Positions 24,510 through 33,284 are shown, counted from the first letter of the stretch. The stretch: 49,270 bases of DNA from an uncultured Prevotellaceae bacterium (GCA_900318065.1 ONIY01000019.1:1-49270); one strand, 5' to 3'. The notes: generated from the letters alone by a model not told the origin. Translations and numbers: made by a program.

Positions 24510-25619
24510 ATGATTAATGTCTTTCACATAGTATCGAGCAAAACGTGGGGTGGGGCAGAGCGATATGCCAGCGACCTCGTTGCTCACATGCGTCACGACC
24601 CCGACTACTATGTCGAGGTGGTGAGCGCCAAGAACGATGACATCATCGAGCAGTTCCAGAAGATGGACATCCCTGTGTCGATTCTGCCACTCAAGGGCAT
24701 TCGCGACTTCGACAGCCCGGTGCGCCTGGCGCGCATGCTGCGCAAGGGAAAGAACATAGTGCACGTGCACACCTATCGCGATGCCATGACAGCAGTGATG
24801 GCGCGAATCATTAGCGACAACCCAAGCACTAAGGTTGTGTTCACACCTCACACGCTCAAGAAGCCCACGTTCAACTATGTGTCAAAGAAGGTGTACCGCA
24901 ACATCGACCACTATGTCTTTGTGTCGCAGTTTGCCTACGACCATTTTCTTGCTCATGCCGCACCTCGCATCAAGAAGTCGCTCGCGAGCGTGATCCCTGA
25001 GAGTGTGCTCAACACCGACACCAGTGCTCAGGCTCCCGTGCCCGACCTGCGCAAGGAGTTGCAGATGTCGCCTGAGCAGTCGCTCATAATGTTCCATAGC
25101 CGTCTTAACCGCGACAAGGGCATCGACGTGCTGCTCAAGGCTGTCACCCAGCTCGACCGCGACAGCTACAAACTCGTTATCCTGGGCGAGGGACAACCCA
25201 AGGCAGTGCAGCGCATCAAGAGCTATATCGTTGAGAATAAGCTTGTTAAAAACGTCTACCTGATGGGATTTCAGCGCAATATGCATGGCTACCTGTGGCA
25301 GTGCGACTTTGGCGTGCAGCCTTCTACCATCCCCGAGATGCAGGGAATCAGCAACCTGGAGTATATGAAGCAGGGCAAGCCCATTATCACTACGAGCAAC
25401 GGAGCCCAGCCTGAGTATGTGCGCGACATGGAGAATGGCATCCTTGTCAAGCCCAATAATGTGGAGCAGCTGGTTGAGGCACTCAAGACTCTGTGCAACG
25501 ACCGCGAGTTGACCCAGAGGATGGGGCGCCAGGCAAAGCACGACTTTGACACGCGCCTAAACTACGACAACTTCTACCACAAGATTACCGCGCTCTACAG
25601 CACACTACTAAGCGATTGA
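24510..25619 (+). CDS. Glycosyltransferase family 4 protein
   Basis: GT-B fold glycosyltransferase of 369 aa, probably cytoplasmic and acting on lipid-linked surface glycans. The N-terminal acceptor domain begins FHIVSSKTWGGAERYASDL, with the glycine-rich GGAER loop. The donor-binding domain contains MFHSRLNRDKGIDVLLKA and VILGEGQPK. The GT4 E-x7-E-type region is PEMQGISNLEYMKQGKPIIT. No signal peptide is present. It starts a small surface-glycan cluster with the acyltransferase at 25728 and the second GT4 at 26318. The 262-bp gap upstream holds no gene; TATCTTCG near 24470 is a weak -7 candidate. Sugar and acceptor not predictable. Confidence 0.88.
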   Translation: MINVFHIVSSKTWGGAERYASDLVAHMRHDPDYYVEVVSAKNDDIIEQFQKMDIPVSILPLKGIRDFDSPVRLARMLRKGKNIVHVHTYRDAMTAVMARIISDNPSTKVVFTPHTLKKPTFNYVSKKVYRNIDHYVFVSQFAYDHFLAHAAPRIKKSLASVIPESVLNTDTSAQAPVPDLRKELQMSPEQSLIMFHSRLNRDKGIDVLLKAVTQLDRDSYKLVILGEGQPKAVQRIKSYIVENKLVKNVYLMGFQRNMHGYLWQCDFGVQPSTIPEMQGISNLEYMKQGKPIITTSNGAQPEYVRDMENGILVKPNNVEQLVEALKTLCNDRELTQRMGRQAKHDFDTRLNYDNFYHKITALYSTLLSD

Positions 25620-25666
25620 TAACCAGCAGGGTGGAGTAGTGGTGACGATTATTGAAGGTGTCTTCA

Positions 25667-25697
25667 TTGCTTTTTGTCGCTCTTTTTACTAATTTTG
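25667..25697 (+). promoter_or_regulatory. Promoter of the acyltransferase-GT4 pair
   Basis: TTG (25667-25669), a 20-bp spacer and TAATTTTG (25690-25697). Transcription would begin near 25704, which excludes the upstream in-frame start at 25674 and supports the ATG at 25728. Confidence 0.5.
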
Positions 25698-25727
25698 CAA
25701 ATTCAAAATATTAATGTAGTCTCGACA

Positions 25728-26321
25728 ATGAATCCCTACACACAATTTGCACTGCTCACCGCTTCGTCATTGCGCATGATTCCTCACATCGCCTTCTATC
25801 TGGCTCACAAGAAGGTGGTGGACAAGGATCTCAGCCGCTATGGTGAGGGCGATGGGGGAGTGGTGACCTTTATCAAGGTGTGCACGCGACAACGGGTGTT
25901 CCGCAACTTGTTCTACTACAGGCTTGGCGAGTACAGGTCGGTGTTTATCAAGTGGCTGATGCCGCCGGAGCGAACTCTCAACATCTGGTGCCCGTCGATA
26001 GGGGAGGGGTGTCATTTTGAGCACAACTATGCCACCTATCTCAATGCCGAGAAGATAGGGAAGAACTTCTATTGCCTCCAACTTGTCACGCTGGGCAACG
26101 ACCGCAACGTCAAGCGCCCAGTCATTGGCGATAACGTGAAGATTTTCACTGGTGCCACGGTATTTGGCGACGTGACGATTGGCGACAATGCCACGATAGG
26201 CGCTGGGGCGGTGGTAAGTTGCGATGTGCCAAGCAATTGCACTGTTGCTGGCAACCCTGCAAGGATTGTGAAACTCAACGGCGAGAAGGTCGATATGCCT
26301 CTCGAGAGGACTGAGCCATGA
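25728..26321 (+). CDS. Serine acetyltransferase-like hexapeptide-repeat acyltransferase
   Basis: Left-handed beta-helix acyltransferase of 197 aa. A helical N-terminal part (TRQRVFRNLFYYRLGEY) is followed by hexapeptide repeats GDNVKIFTGATVFGDVTIG and ATIGAGAVVSCDVPSNC, ending in the CysE/NodL-type loop VAGNPARIV. It is shorter than housekeeping CysE and lies between two glycosyltransferases, so O-acetylation of a surface sugar is more likely than cysteine synthesis. Its stop overlaps the next gene by 4 bp (ATGA), indicating coupling. The frame extends upstream to 25674, but the predicted promoter lies inside that extension. Confidence 0.85.
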   Translation: MNPYTQFALLTASSLRMIPHIAFYLAHKKVVDKDLSRYGEGDGGVVTFIKVCTRQRVFRNLFYYRLGEYRSVFIKWLMPPERTLNIWCPSIGEGCHFEHNYATYLNAEKIGKNFYCLQLVTLGNDRNVKRPVIGDNVKIFTGATVFGDVTIGDNATIGAGAVVSCDVPSNCTVAGNPARIVKLNGEKVDMPLERTEP

Positions 26322-27559
26322 AGGTAGTTGTCATTAACCATAGCGACATGCAGGGTGGGGCGGCGATAGTGTCGCTCAGGCTCGTGCATGCCCTGCAGGA
26401 TGCTGGGGTCGATGCACGAATGCTGGTGATTGACCGCCAGAGCGACGATGCGCTCGTGGGAGTGATGGGCGGCAAGTGGCGCAACAAGTGGAACTTCCTT
26501 GCCGAGCGGCTGGGTGTGTTCTTGCGCAATGGCTTGCGACGCGACACGCTATTCAAGATCGACACGGGTTCGCACGGCATCAACCTGGTGTCTCATCCCT
26601 GGGTGAAGGAGGCCGATGTGGTGTGCCTTAACTGGGTGAACCAGGGCACTTTGTCGCTCAAGAACGTTAAGCAGCTCGCACAGGCTGGCAAACCCCTTGT
26701 GTGGACCATGCACGACATGTGGAACTGCACGGGTGTATGCCACTATTCGTTTGAGTGTGAGCGATATAAGGTGCATTGCCACAGTTGTCCGCTGCTGGAG
26801 ACTAAGGGCAACGACCTCTCTACCGTCATTCAAGAGAAGAAGCGTAGGCTCTATGAGCAGGCGCCCATCCATTTTGTGGCGGTGAGCCACTGGCTTGCCG
26901 AGTGCTGCCGGCAGAGCACGTCGATGCGCGACAGCAGGCTGAGCGTGATATATAATGCCTTCCCAATCAACGACTTCGACTGCACCAGGCTCGAGGGTGG
27001 CTTCGAGGGGATTCCCAGTGACAAGAAGATTATTGTTATGGGCGCACGCAGGCTCGACGTGGAGGTAAAGGGCTTCAAGGAGCTCATTGAGACCTCGCAA
27101 TACATTGCGCGCAACAAGCCCGAGCTCGCCGCCAGGATTCACCTGGTGCTCTATGGCGACCTGCACGACAAGTCGTTGCTCGGCGAGATTGAGATTCCTT
27201 GCACCTATCTGGGCACGATTGCATCGACCGAGCAGCTGAGTCTCTTGTATCGTCACAGCGACATTGTGCTCTCAACGGCTCTCTATGAGAACCTGCCGGG
27301 CACGCTCATCGAGGGGCAGGCGAGTGGATGCTTGCCAGTGACCTTCGGCAAGGGCGGGCAGGCCGACATTGTGGAGCACCTCAAGACGGGCTATATTGCT
27401 GAGTATAAAGACGCTGCAAGTGTGGCACAGGGAATTGAGTGGGCTATCGACGCTGGCGTCTCACGGGAGTTCCTCCACAGCGAGGTGGAGCGCAAGTTTG
27501 CCGCATCCAAGATAGCGCAGCAGTATATCGACCTGTTTCAACAACCAACAAGTGTATAA
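26318..27559 (+). CDS. Glycosyltransferase family 4 protein (WcaC/capsule type)
   Basis: GT4 glycosyltransferase of 413 aa. The N-terminus NHSDMQGGAAIVSLRLVHAL is the acceptor-side glycine-rich loop. TMHDMWNCTGVCHYS, then Cys-rich KVHCHSCPLL, is typical of the subgroup found in colanic-acid and capsule clusters. The donor domain carries IVMGARRLDVEVKGF and the E-x7-E region ENLPGTLIEGQASG. It is translationally coupled to the acyltransferase. The 196-bp gap after it contains a GC-hairpin repeat and no gene. Confidence 0.88.
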   Translation: MKVVVINHSDMQGGAAIVSLRLVHALQDAGVDARMLVIDRQSDDALVGVMGGKWRNKWNFLAERLGVFLRNGLRRDTLFKIDTGSHGINLVSHPWVKEADVVCLNWVNQGTLSLKNVKQLAQAGKPLVWTMHDMWNCTGVCHYSFECERYKVHCHSCPLLETKGNDLSTVIQEKKRRLYEQAPIHFVAVSHWLAECCRQSTSMRDSRLSVIYNAFPINDFDCTRLEGGFEGIPSDKKIIVMGARRLDVEVKGFKELIETSQYIARNKPELAARIHLVLYGDLHDKSLLGEIEIPCTYLGTIASTEQLSLLYRHSDIVLSTALYENLPGTLIEGQASGCLPVTFGKGGQADIVEHLKTGYIAEYKDAASVAQGIEWAIDAGVSREFLHSEVERKFAASKIAQQYIDLFQQPTSV

Positions 27560-27614
27560 ACTCAAGTTTTTAGTTGGGTAATGATTTCATGTAGAGCAAG
27601 ATATGATGTATCTA

Positions 27615-27652
27615 ACTCCCCCTCTAAGATAGAGGGGGCGGGGGGGAGTATG
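27615..27652 (+). repeat. GC-hairpin intergenic element (single copy)
   Basis: ACTCCCCCTCTAAGATAG followed by a G-run and GGGGAGTATGA. It is the same element as the tandem pair at 16.8 kb, here between the second GT4 gene and the radical SAM gene. Confidence 0.75.
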
Positions 27653-27755
27653 AAATTTCCAGCATTTATTCCCTCATTGTTACATCGTTGCAGGGTAGTC
27701 TTACTTCCCTCTAACTAACAAGTGTATAAATCCTTTATTTTCTATAAAATAGACA

Positions 27756-28538
27756 ATGCAAACAGTTTTATTTACAAGTACGATTTTTGGTCCCATTCAC
27801 AGCCGCAGGCTCGGGACTTCACTGGGTGTAAACCTCATGCCTAACGATGGCAAGATTTGCTCGTTCGACTGTCTCTACTGCGAGGCGGGCTATAATGCTC
27901 AAGGTCCTGGCACCACAGGAGTGGCAAAGCGTGAGACTCTCAAGAAACAGCTAAAGAACAAGCTCAAAGCGATGCACGAGGCGGGCGAGAACCTCGACGT
28001 TATCACTTTTTCGGGCAATGGCGAACCCACGCTGCATCCGCATTTCAAGGAGATAGTCCACGACGTGATAAACCTGCGCAACCAGTATTTCCCAAGCGCT
28101 AAGGTGAGCGTGCTGAGCAATGCCACGATGGCGGGAAAGCCCAGTGTGGTTGAGGCGCTGAAAATGGTGGACAACAATATCCTCAAGCTCGACAGCGCGG
28201 TGGCTCACACCATGCGGCTCATCAACCGTCCTGTTTCGCCCAATGTGCTGCCCGACGGCATTATCGAGGATCTGAAGGCCTATGGTGGCAAGTGTATTGT
28301 GCAAACGATGATGGTGCGCGGTGAGCACGACGGCGAGATTGTCGACAACACCACCGATGCCGAGATCGACGCCCTCATCAATGCCTACCTCGCCATTCGT
28401 CCACAGGAGATAATGCTCTACACCATCGACCGCAAGACCCCCGAGGAGAAACTGGTGAAAGTGCCCGTCGAAGACCTCAAGCGCATAGCACAACACATCG
28501 AGGCCGAGACCGGCATCACAGTGCAAGTATCAGGATAA
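27756..28538 (+). CDS. Radical SAM protein (COG0731-like)
   Basis: Cytoplasmic [4Fe-4S] radical SAM enzyme of 260 aa. The cluster-binding motif is C35-x3-C39-x2-C42 in KICSFDCLYCEAG. It is preceded by GPIHSRRLGTSLGVNLMP, the hallmark of the COG0731 group related to wyosine-forming enzymes. FSGNGEPTLHP is the glycine-rich SAM-binding GGE-like segment. There is no second Fe-S cluster domain at the C-terminus. Bacteria do not normally make wyosine, so the substrate is unknown. The gene is flanked by repeat-rich spacers on both sides and seems to be transcribed alone or with the downstream peptidase. Confidence 0.85.
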   Translation: MQTVLFTSTIFGPIHSRRLGTSLGVNLMPNDGKICSFDCLYCEAGYNAQGPGTTGVAKRETLKKQLKNKLKAMHEAGENLDVITFSGNGEPTLHPHFKEIVHDVINLRNQYFPSAKVSVLSNATMAGKPSVVEALKMVDNNILKLDSAVAHTMRLINRPVSPNVLPDGIIEDLKAYGGKCIVQTMMVRGEHDGEIVDNTTDAEIDALINAYLAIRPQEIMLYTIDRKTPEEKLVKVPVEDLKRIAQHIEAETGITVQVSG

Positions 28539-28540
28539 GT

Positions 28541-28961
28541 TTTAAGTGTTAAGTAGCGCCTGCGGCGCGTAAAAGGTGGAATGTAGAAGGTGGAACGAGG
28601 TTTTAGGGCGCAAGGGACGAAGCAGCATCTCCTATCCCTCGAATGCTCGACTGCTCGACCGTTCGATTGCTCGAGAACCCTATCTTCGATCTTCTATCTT
28701 CGATCCCCGACCCCCGATCCCCGCGCCGCAGGCGCCTCTCTAAAAACTTCGTTCCACGTTCCACGTTCCACTTTTCCCCGCGCCGCAGGCGCCTCTCTAA
28801 AAACTTCGTTCCACGTTCCACTTTCCACTTTTCCCGCGCCGCAGGCGCCTCTCTAAAAACTTCGTTCCACGTTCCACTTTCCACTTTTCCCGCGCCGCAG
28901 TCGCCTCTCTAAAAACTTCGTTCCACGTTCCACTTTCCACTTTTCCCGCGCCGCAGGCGCT
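28541..28961 (+). repeat. Composite repeat region with a 56-bp tandem array ending at the next start codon
   Basis: After the stop come AAGTGTTAAG, the palindrome GCGCCTGCGGCGC (28556-28568) and purine-rich GGTGGAA units. CTCGAATG-type units (28637-28678), CTTCGATC/CCCGATCC units (28685-28722) and the palindrome GCGCCGCAGGCGC (28723) follow. An array with palindrome starts at 28723, 28780, 28836, 28892 and 28948 (spacing 57, 56, 56, 56) has the unit palindrome-CTCTCTAAAAACTTCG-TTCCACG units. One palindrome carries a G-to-T change (28901). The last unit ends 13 bp before the ATG at 28974. Confidence 0.92.
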
Positions 28962-28973
28962 CCCTAAAAAACC

Positions 28974-29675
28974 ATGAACTATATCGAAGACAAGGAATTT
29001 GGCAAGGTGTATGTGAGTTTTCGTGCCAACATGCGCAACATCACTATGCGGTGGAAAGGCGGCTCGCTCTACATGAACGCGCCCTATGGCACTGGCGTGA
29101 AGCAGCTGCGCGAGGTGCTCGACACGTTTCGCGTCAAGCTGCGTGCGGGCAAGGACAAGGGCTCGATGTCCTATCACATTGGCCAGGTGATTCAGTGCTA
29201 TCGCCTCACTCTCACCATTGGTGAGCAGGAGAGAAGGAGCGACTTGATAATCTTCAATCACAACGGCGACAATGTGGATGTGCTGGTGCCACGAGGCGTC
29301 GACCTTGATGAGCCTAGCGCTAAGAAATGGGTGTCGAGGGCACTGAGGGCGGCTCTTGACGGGCATGCCAGCAAGGTGCTCATCCCGCTGGCTCAGGACA
29401 TCAGCAAGCGGCTGGGAGTGGCTCCAGCGCGATATGAGATAGGGTATGGGCTGCGCAAACTGGGGCACTGCACGCGAGACAAGGTGATTCAACTCTCGGC
29501 CAATCTCATGTTCCTGCCCGAAGAGCTGATTGAGCTCACCATCTGCCACGAACTCGCCCACCTCACCCACATGAACCACTCGCTACAGTTCCATGCGCTT
29601 GTCGACAAGTATCTGGGAGGGCGCGAGCGTGAGCTGGAACGCCGGCTCAAAGCCTTCTGCTGGCCGGTGATGTGA
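28974..29675 (+). CDS. YgjP-like (DUF45) zinc metallopeptidase family protein
   Basis: Predicted cytoplasmic metalloprotein of 233 aa with the YgjP/SprT-like fold. The zinc motif HELAH at 192-196 is followed by MNHS, with H202 as the likely third ligand and LQFHALVDKYLGG after it. The upstream YEIGYGLRKLGHCTRDKVI corresponds to the conserved S-R-W-G-S/C region. No signal peptide. Family members lack a well-established substrate. The leader is formed by a 56-bp tandem array, so translation or mRNA level could vary with copy number. It converges with the C10 protease gene across a shared bidirectional terminator. Confidence 0.87.
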   Translation: MNYIEDKEFGKVYVSFRANMRNITMRWKGGSLYMNAPYGTGVKQLREVLDTFRVKLRAGKDKGSMSYHIGQVIQCYRLTLTIGEQERRSDLIIFNHNGDNVDVLVPRGVDLDEPSAKKWVSRALRAALDGHASKVLIPLAQDISKRLGVAPARYEIGYGLRKLGHCTRDKVIQLSANLMFLPEELIELTICHELAHLTHMNHSLQFHALVDKYLGGRERELERRLKAFCWPVM

Positions 29676-29717
29676 GGGATTAGAATAGCATGAAACCTCT
29701 CGCCAAGTGGCAATGGC

Positions 29718-29764
29718 AAAAAGAGTCCGCACTGAACTCATTGAGCAGTGCGGACTCTTTTGTA
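29718..29764. terminator. Bidirectional terminator between YgjP-like gene and second C10 protease
   Basis: AAAAGAGTCCGCACTG (29719-29734) pairs perfectly with CAGTGCGGACTCTTTT (29746-29761). Flanking A and T runs on both sides let it work for both convergent genes. Confidence 0.9.
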
Positions 29765-29789
29765 TTCAAGTCGCGTGACCTGTTTGGGT

Positions 29790-32700
29790 TTAATTTGTGC
29801 CCAGAATGATGTTGTAAACTACTGTCACGTCGGTCGAGGTGATTCGGCCGTCGCCGCTTTGGTCGCCGTTCACGATGTTGCTCATGTCGTTGTAGAGCAA
29901 GTAGTTGTAGAGTGCTGTAACATCAACACTGGTAACCTGGCCGTCGCCGTTAACGTCGCCAGGAACTGCTTGCTGCTGAGTGTCACCTGGCAGCAGGATG
30001 CTGGCATGGTTCTCAAGAGCGGCAATCTCCTTGAAATAAGCGCGGAATGGTGCTACGATGCTGTTGCCCCATTGTGCCACTGCGCCAGCAGCGTCAACGG
30101 TGTAGATGTCCTCAAGTGTCTGCTCAGCAAATGTTCCTGCCATGAGATATTTCTCGCCGCTGGTGTAGGCAATGGGCTCGGCCTTGAGCAATGCGTCGCT
30201 TGCGCTCCAGGTGATGGGGGTGTTGACGAGGCCTGCAGCCTTGTCGATGGCAATGATGTAGGGCACGTTGGCCTCGATGTTGTCGACCTCGCTGAAGGTC
30301 ACCTCGCCGTCGGCCTCCTGAGCGAATCGCTCAATCCACAAGCCGTTGCCTGCCGAGCAGATGGTGGGAGTGAATGGCAGCACGATGGTGCTCCAGTTTT
30401 CGGCCACACCGTTCTGACGAGCCTTGGTGAAAGTGCGCTCGTAGCTGATCGCCTGGGCAACGAAGCTCTGGGGTGTGAAGTAGGGGTATCCGTCCTTGAG
30501 AGCGATGCTCTGTGCCATGGAGCCTGCTACGATGTTGTGGTCAATGAGGCTTGCAGGAGCCTGTGCGCCCTCGTCGATGAAGTAGAGGGTGTTGGGGTTG
30601 CTGTTAGGCACGATATCGCTCAGGCTGAGGCTCTCGAGGCTCACGGCAGCCACGTCGGCAGCTACCTGGAATCCCTCAACGGGCTTGTAGCCGTTGCGCT
30701 CGCCGCTGGCGTTCCAAGTGATGATGCCGGGCATGATGTCGTAGTAAACCGACTCACCGGGTTTCACGATGTTGTCTACGTGAGAACCTTCCTCTTCATC
30801 GGGACGGTTGTTGCGGGCATAGATGTTCAGGGCATAGGTCGAGCCGTAGGCGAGGTTGTCGAAGTCGAAGTAAAGGGTCTTCGACTCGCCAGCTGCCAGC
30901 GAGAGTTGGCTCTGCTTGTAGGTCACCATAGTGCCGCCGTTCTCATCAACGATGAACAGTGGTGCGAGCACATACTTGCTGTAGGCGCCGTTGCTGTTGT
31001 TGGTGATGGTGGCGCTGAAGTGAGCACGGCTGTCGTAGATGACGTCGTTGCTGCTTGGGTCATCGGCAGGCACCGAGTTCTCGGCTTTGATAACCACCGA
31101 GAGGTCGATCTCCTCGGCTTCCTCGCTCTGGGCGATGGTGACATTGCTGCTGCCAATGGTTTCGTAGCTGCCATACTGGTCGATGCGCATGAGCCTTACG
31201 GTCTTGTTGCCTGCCGAGGCGGGAGTGACGTTGAAGGTCACCACCGATTCCTGGCCGGGAAGAACCTCGGCTTGCACAACGGTGGTGTATTGCGAGTACT
31301 CGTCAATCTGCTGTCCGCCAAAGTCGAGATACAGGTCACCAAAGAAGCGGTCAACGCTGTTGTTCTTGACGGTCACGTTCACCTGCTCCTTCACGCCCAC
31401 GCGCTCACCGCCGGTGAACTCCCAGTTGGTGGTGGCGAGGTTGATGACGGGGTGTGCACTTGCCTGGCAAGAGGTGTTGCTCATGTTCACCTCAAGGTAG
31501 TGGCGGTCGGTCTCCTTCATGAGTTTCCAGTCGCTGGTGCCTTCCACCTGATAAACGCCCACAAGGTGATAGGTGCCAGTGAGGCCTGCACCAAAGTTGA
31601 TCACTTGGTCAGAGTTGATGTTAACGCCGCTGCCAAAGCTGTGGGTCTGTCCCTGAGCCGAAGTGGTGACAGCGAAGTAGATGTTGTCGGCCGAGTTGGC
31701 GAGCACTTCAAAGGTGCCGTCGGCGGGGTTCAACAGGGCGAGAGCGGTCTTGAACTTCTTGCCCGAGCCCGAGTGGTCACTGTAGCTCACCTTAACAATC
31801 TTCGACTTGTAGATCCTGAAGGGATTGTTCAGTCCATCGCGGTCCCATCCGCTGGGGCCACTGGTGGCGGTGGCGGTGAGTGCAGGCTCTTCCTCATCCT
31901 CGTGAGGAGGAGTGCCACCAGGAATGATATTGTAGACGATGTTCTGCTTCATGTTGTAGCCCTCGGCGCTCGACGAGCCGCCAATGCCGCTGGCGTAGGG
32001 GTTCATGATGGCAAGCTGGAAGTAGCCGTTGCCCATGCCTCCCCATCCCCAGTTGATGTGGAAGTAGTTGCCATACTCATAGCCGTCGCAAATGAACGAG
32101 TGTCCACCGCCGCTGCCTGCTGTGCCGTTGTAGATCATGGGGCGGCCGGCAGCGAGCTCTTCATACACCATGTTGTCCCACACCTCTTGGGTGTAGTCGT
32201 TGCGGTAGGCGAGCTTAGAGCCGTAGCCAAAGAGGGCGAAGCCCTTGGGGATGTCGTCGGTGTAGGCACCGGTGGCCGACACGCCATACTGCGACTTGAT
32301 GGCGCAGCCCACGTAGAACATCAGGTGAGCCACTGCCGAGGTGTAGACCTCGTCCTCGGCACCGGTGTAGGTGTCGCGCATGTGAGCCCAGTCAAAGGTG
32401 GTGATAGGCAGCTCGGGCATGTCAACGGTAGAGTAGTTGTAGTTGCCGTCGCCGTAGGTGAAGGTATAGGCGGGAATCACCTGAGGAGTGGTCACAGGAT
32501 ATTTGTAGAAGTTCATCAGCTGCGACATCGAGGTGGCAACGCAGCCAGTGTAGGCAAGCTCATAGCCGTCCTCTTCGTTGTCCGAGATCATGAACTGGGG
32601 GCACTCGTTCCAGTAGGGAGTAGCCTGGTCCCACTTGGTGGTGATCAAGGGGGCGATAGAGTTGCGTGTGTCCACAGCGTCCTTGGCTTTAGGAGCGGCG

Positions 32701-33098
32701 ATAGCGCCCTCGATGCCAGCCACTTTGTCGAGCAGCGAGATTTGCTGCGCATAGTCGTTGAGCCATGCCTTCATGTTGGCGGGAGCTTTTGCCTCGTCGA
32801 AGTAGCCCTCATCGCTATAGCCCAGAATGGGGTTGATGCGGTCGTCGCCAGCGACGATGACGAAACCCTGGTTGTTACCAATGTTGAATACATAGTAGGC
32901 TGCTTCGTTGCTAGCAGCAGCCTCTAAGGTCTTGTTGCCTTTAGTCGCAAACTTAAGGCTGTGATTACTTTTTTGCTTGTTGAGCAGGAATCTTGAGGCT
33001 TCTTGTCGTGCTTGCTCTTGGGTGACTGGAGCAGCTTGCGCAAGCAATCCAATACTCATAAGGAGCATCAGCAGGACAAATAGTCGGTTTTTTGCCAT
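29790..33098 (-). CDS. Large secreted C10-family cysteine protease with C-terminal dockerin-like domain
   Basis: Exported protease of 1102 aa, about 300 residues longer than its relative at 7803. A signal peptide (about 1-22, LLMLLMSIGLLAQAA) leads to a Spi-like propeptide (TQEQARQEASRFLL). In the C10 catalytic domain the nucleophile is C186 (AYTGCVATSMSQLM) and the general base H333 (GGGHSFICDGYEYG), followed by HINWGWGG. A long beta-rich middle with several adhesin/Ig-like modules follows. The end has two Ca-binding dockerin-like segments, DVNGDGQVTSVDVTALY and DQSGDGRITSTDVTVVY. Catalytic residues are intact. It is probably cell-surface or secreted and used for protein breakdown. It has its own promoter. 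Confidence 0.92.
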   Translation of the reverse strand: MAKNRLFVLLMLLMSIGLLAQAAPVTQEQARQEASRFLLNKQKSNHSLKFATKGNKTLEAAASNEAAYYVFNIGNNQGFVIVAGDDRINPILGYSDEGYFDEAKAPANMKAWLNDYAQQISLLDKVAGIEGAIAAPKAKDAVDTRNSIAPLITTKWDQATPYWNECPQFMISDNEEDGYELAYTGCVATSMSQLMNFYKYPVTTPQVIPAYTFTYGDGNYNYSTVDMPELPITTFDWAHMRDTYTGAEDEVYTSAVAHLMFYVGCAIKSQYGVSATGAYTDDIPKGFALFGYGSKLAYRNDYTQEVWDNMVYEELAAGRPMIYNGTAGSGGGHSFICDGYEYGNYFHINWGWGGMGNGYFQLAIMNPYASGIGGSSSAEGYNMKQNIVYNIIPGGTPPHEDEEEPALTATATSGPSGWDRDGLNNPFRIYKSKIVKVSYSDHSGSGKKFKTALALLNPADGTFEVLANSADNIYFAVTTSAQGQTHSFGSGVNINSDQVINFGAGLTGTYHLVGVYQVEGTSDWKLMKETDRHYLEVNMSNTSCQASAHPVINLATTNWEFTGGERVGVKEQVNVTVKNNSVDRFFGDLYLDFGGQQIDEYSQYTTVVQAEVLPGQESVVTFNVTPASAGNKTVRLMRIDQYGSYETIGSSNVTIAQSEEAEEIDLSVVIKAENSVPADDPSSNDVIYDSRAHFSATITNNSNGAYSKYVLAPLFIVDENGGTMVTYKQSQLSLAAGESKTLYFDFDNLAYGSTYALNIYARNNRPDEEEGSHVDNIVKPGESVYYDIMPGIITWNASGERNGYKPVEGFQVAADVAAVSLESLSLSDIVPNSNPNTLYFIDEGAQAPASLIDHNIVAGSMAQSIALKDGYPYFTPQSFVAQAISYERTFTKARQNGVAENWSTIVLPFTPTICSAGNGLWIERFAQEADGEVTFSEVDNIEANVPYIIAIDKAAGLVNTPITWSASDALLKAEPIAYTSGEKYLMAGTFAEQTLEDIYTVDAAGAVAQWGNSIVAPFRAYFKEIAALENHASILLPGDTQQQAVPGDVNGDGQVTSVDVTALYNYLLYNDMSNIVNGDQSGDGRITSTDVTVVYNIILGTN

Positions 33099-33185
33099 AA
33101 AAATAGTTTGGTTAAATAGTTATGAAATAGTTGATTATAGAATTGTTAGTTTATGCTGGGTTGAAGTAAATTTCACAAAAGCACG

Positions 33186-33216
33186 CAAATTTACGATTAA
33201 TTACTGAATATACAAA
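33186..33216 (-). promoter_or_regulatory. Promoter of the large C10 protease
   Basis: On the minus strand, TTTG (33216-33213), 19 bp, TAAATTTG (33193-33186). This is a full consensus match with a leader of about 80 nt. Confidence 0.6.
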
Positions 33217-33267
33217 AATTATTCACCCCTGCCACCGTTTTTTATTGTTTTTTAAGGAGAAGGAGGT

Positions 33268-33283
33268 CCTTCGTCCTTTGTCC
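33268..33283 (-). repeat. AGGACAAAGGACG purine-rich repeat after a stop codon
   Basis: Read on the minus strand, AAAGGACAAAGGACGAAGG follows the O-methyltransferase stop. The same family occurs after the stop of the 139-aa gene (18580-18628). Confidence 0.7.
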
Positions 33284-33284
33284 T

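Noticed and set aside
28723-28961. CRISPR array
   Set aside because: Units are contiguous without unique spacers, no cas genes are present, and the repeat is a simple tandem duplication.
29748-32927. A 1059-codon open frame on the plus strand, antisense to the large C10 protease
   Set aside because: It mirrors the protease codon pattern, lacks recognisable domains, and the minus-strand protein has full catalytic motifs and a promoter. High third-position GC makes such shadows common.
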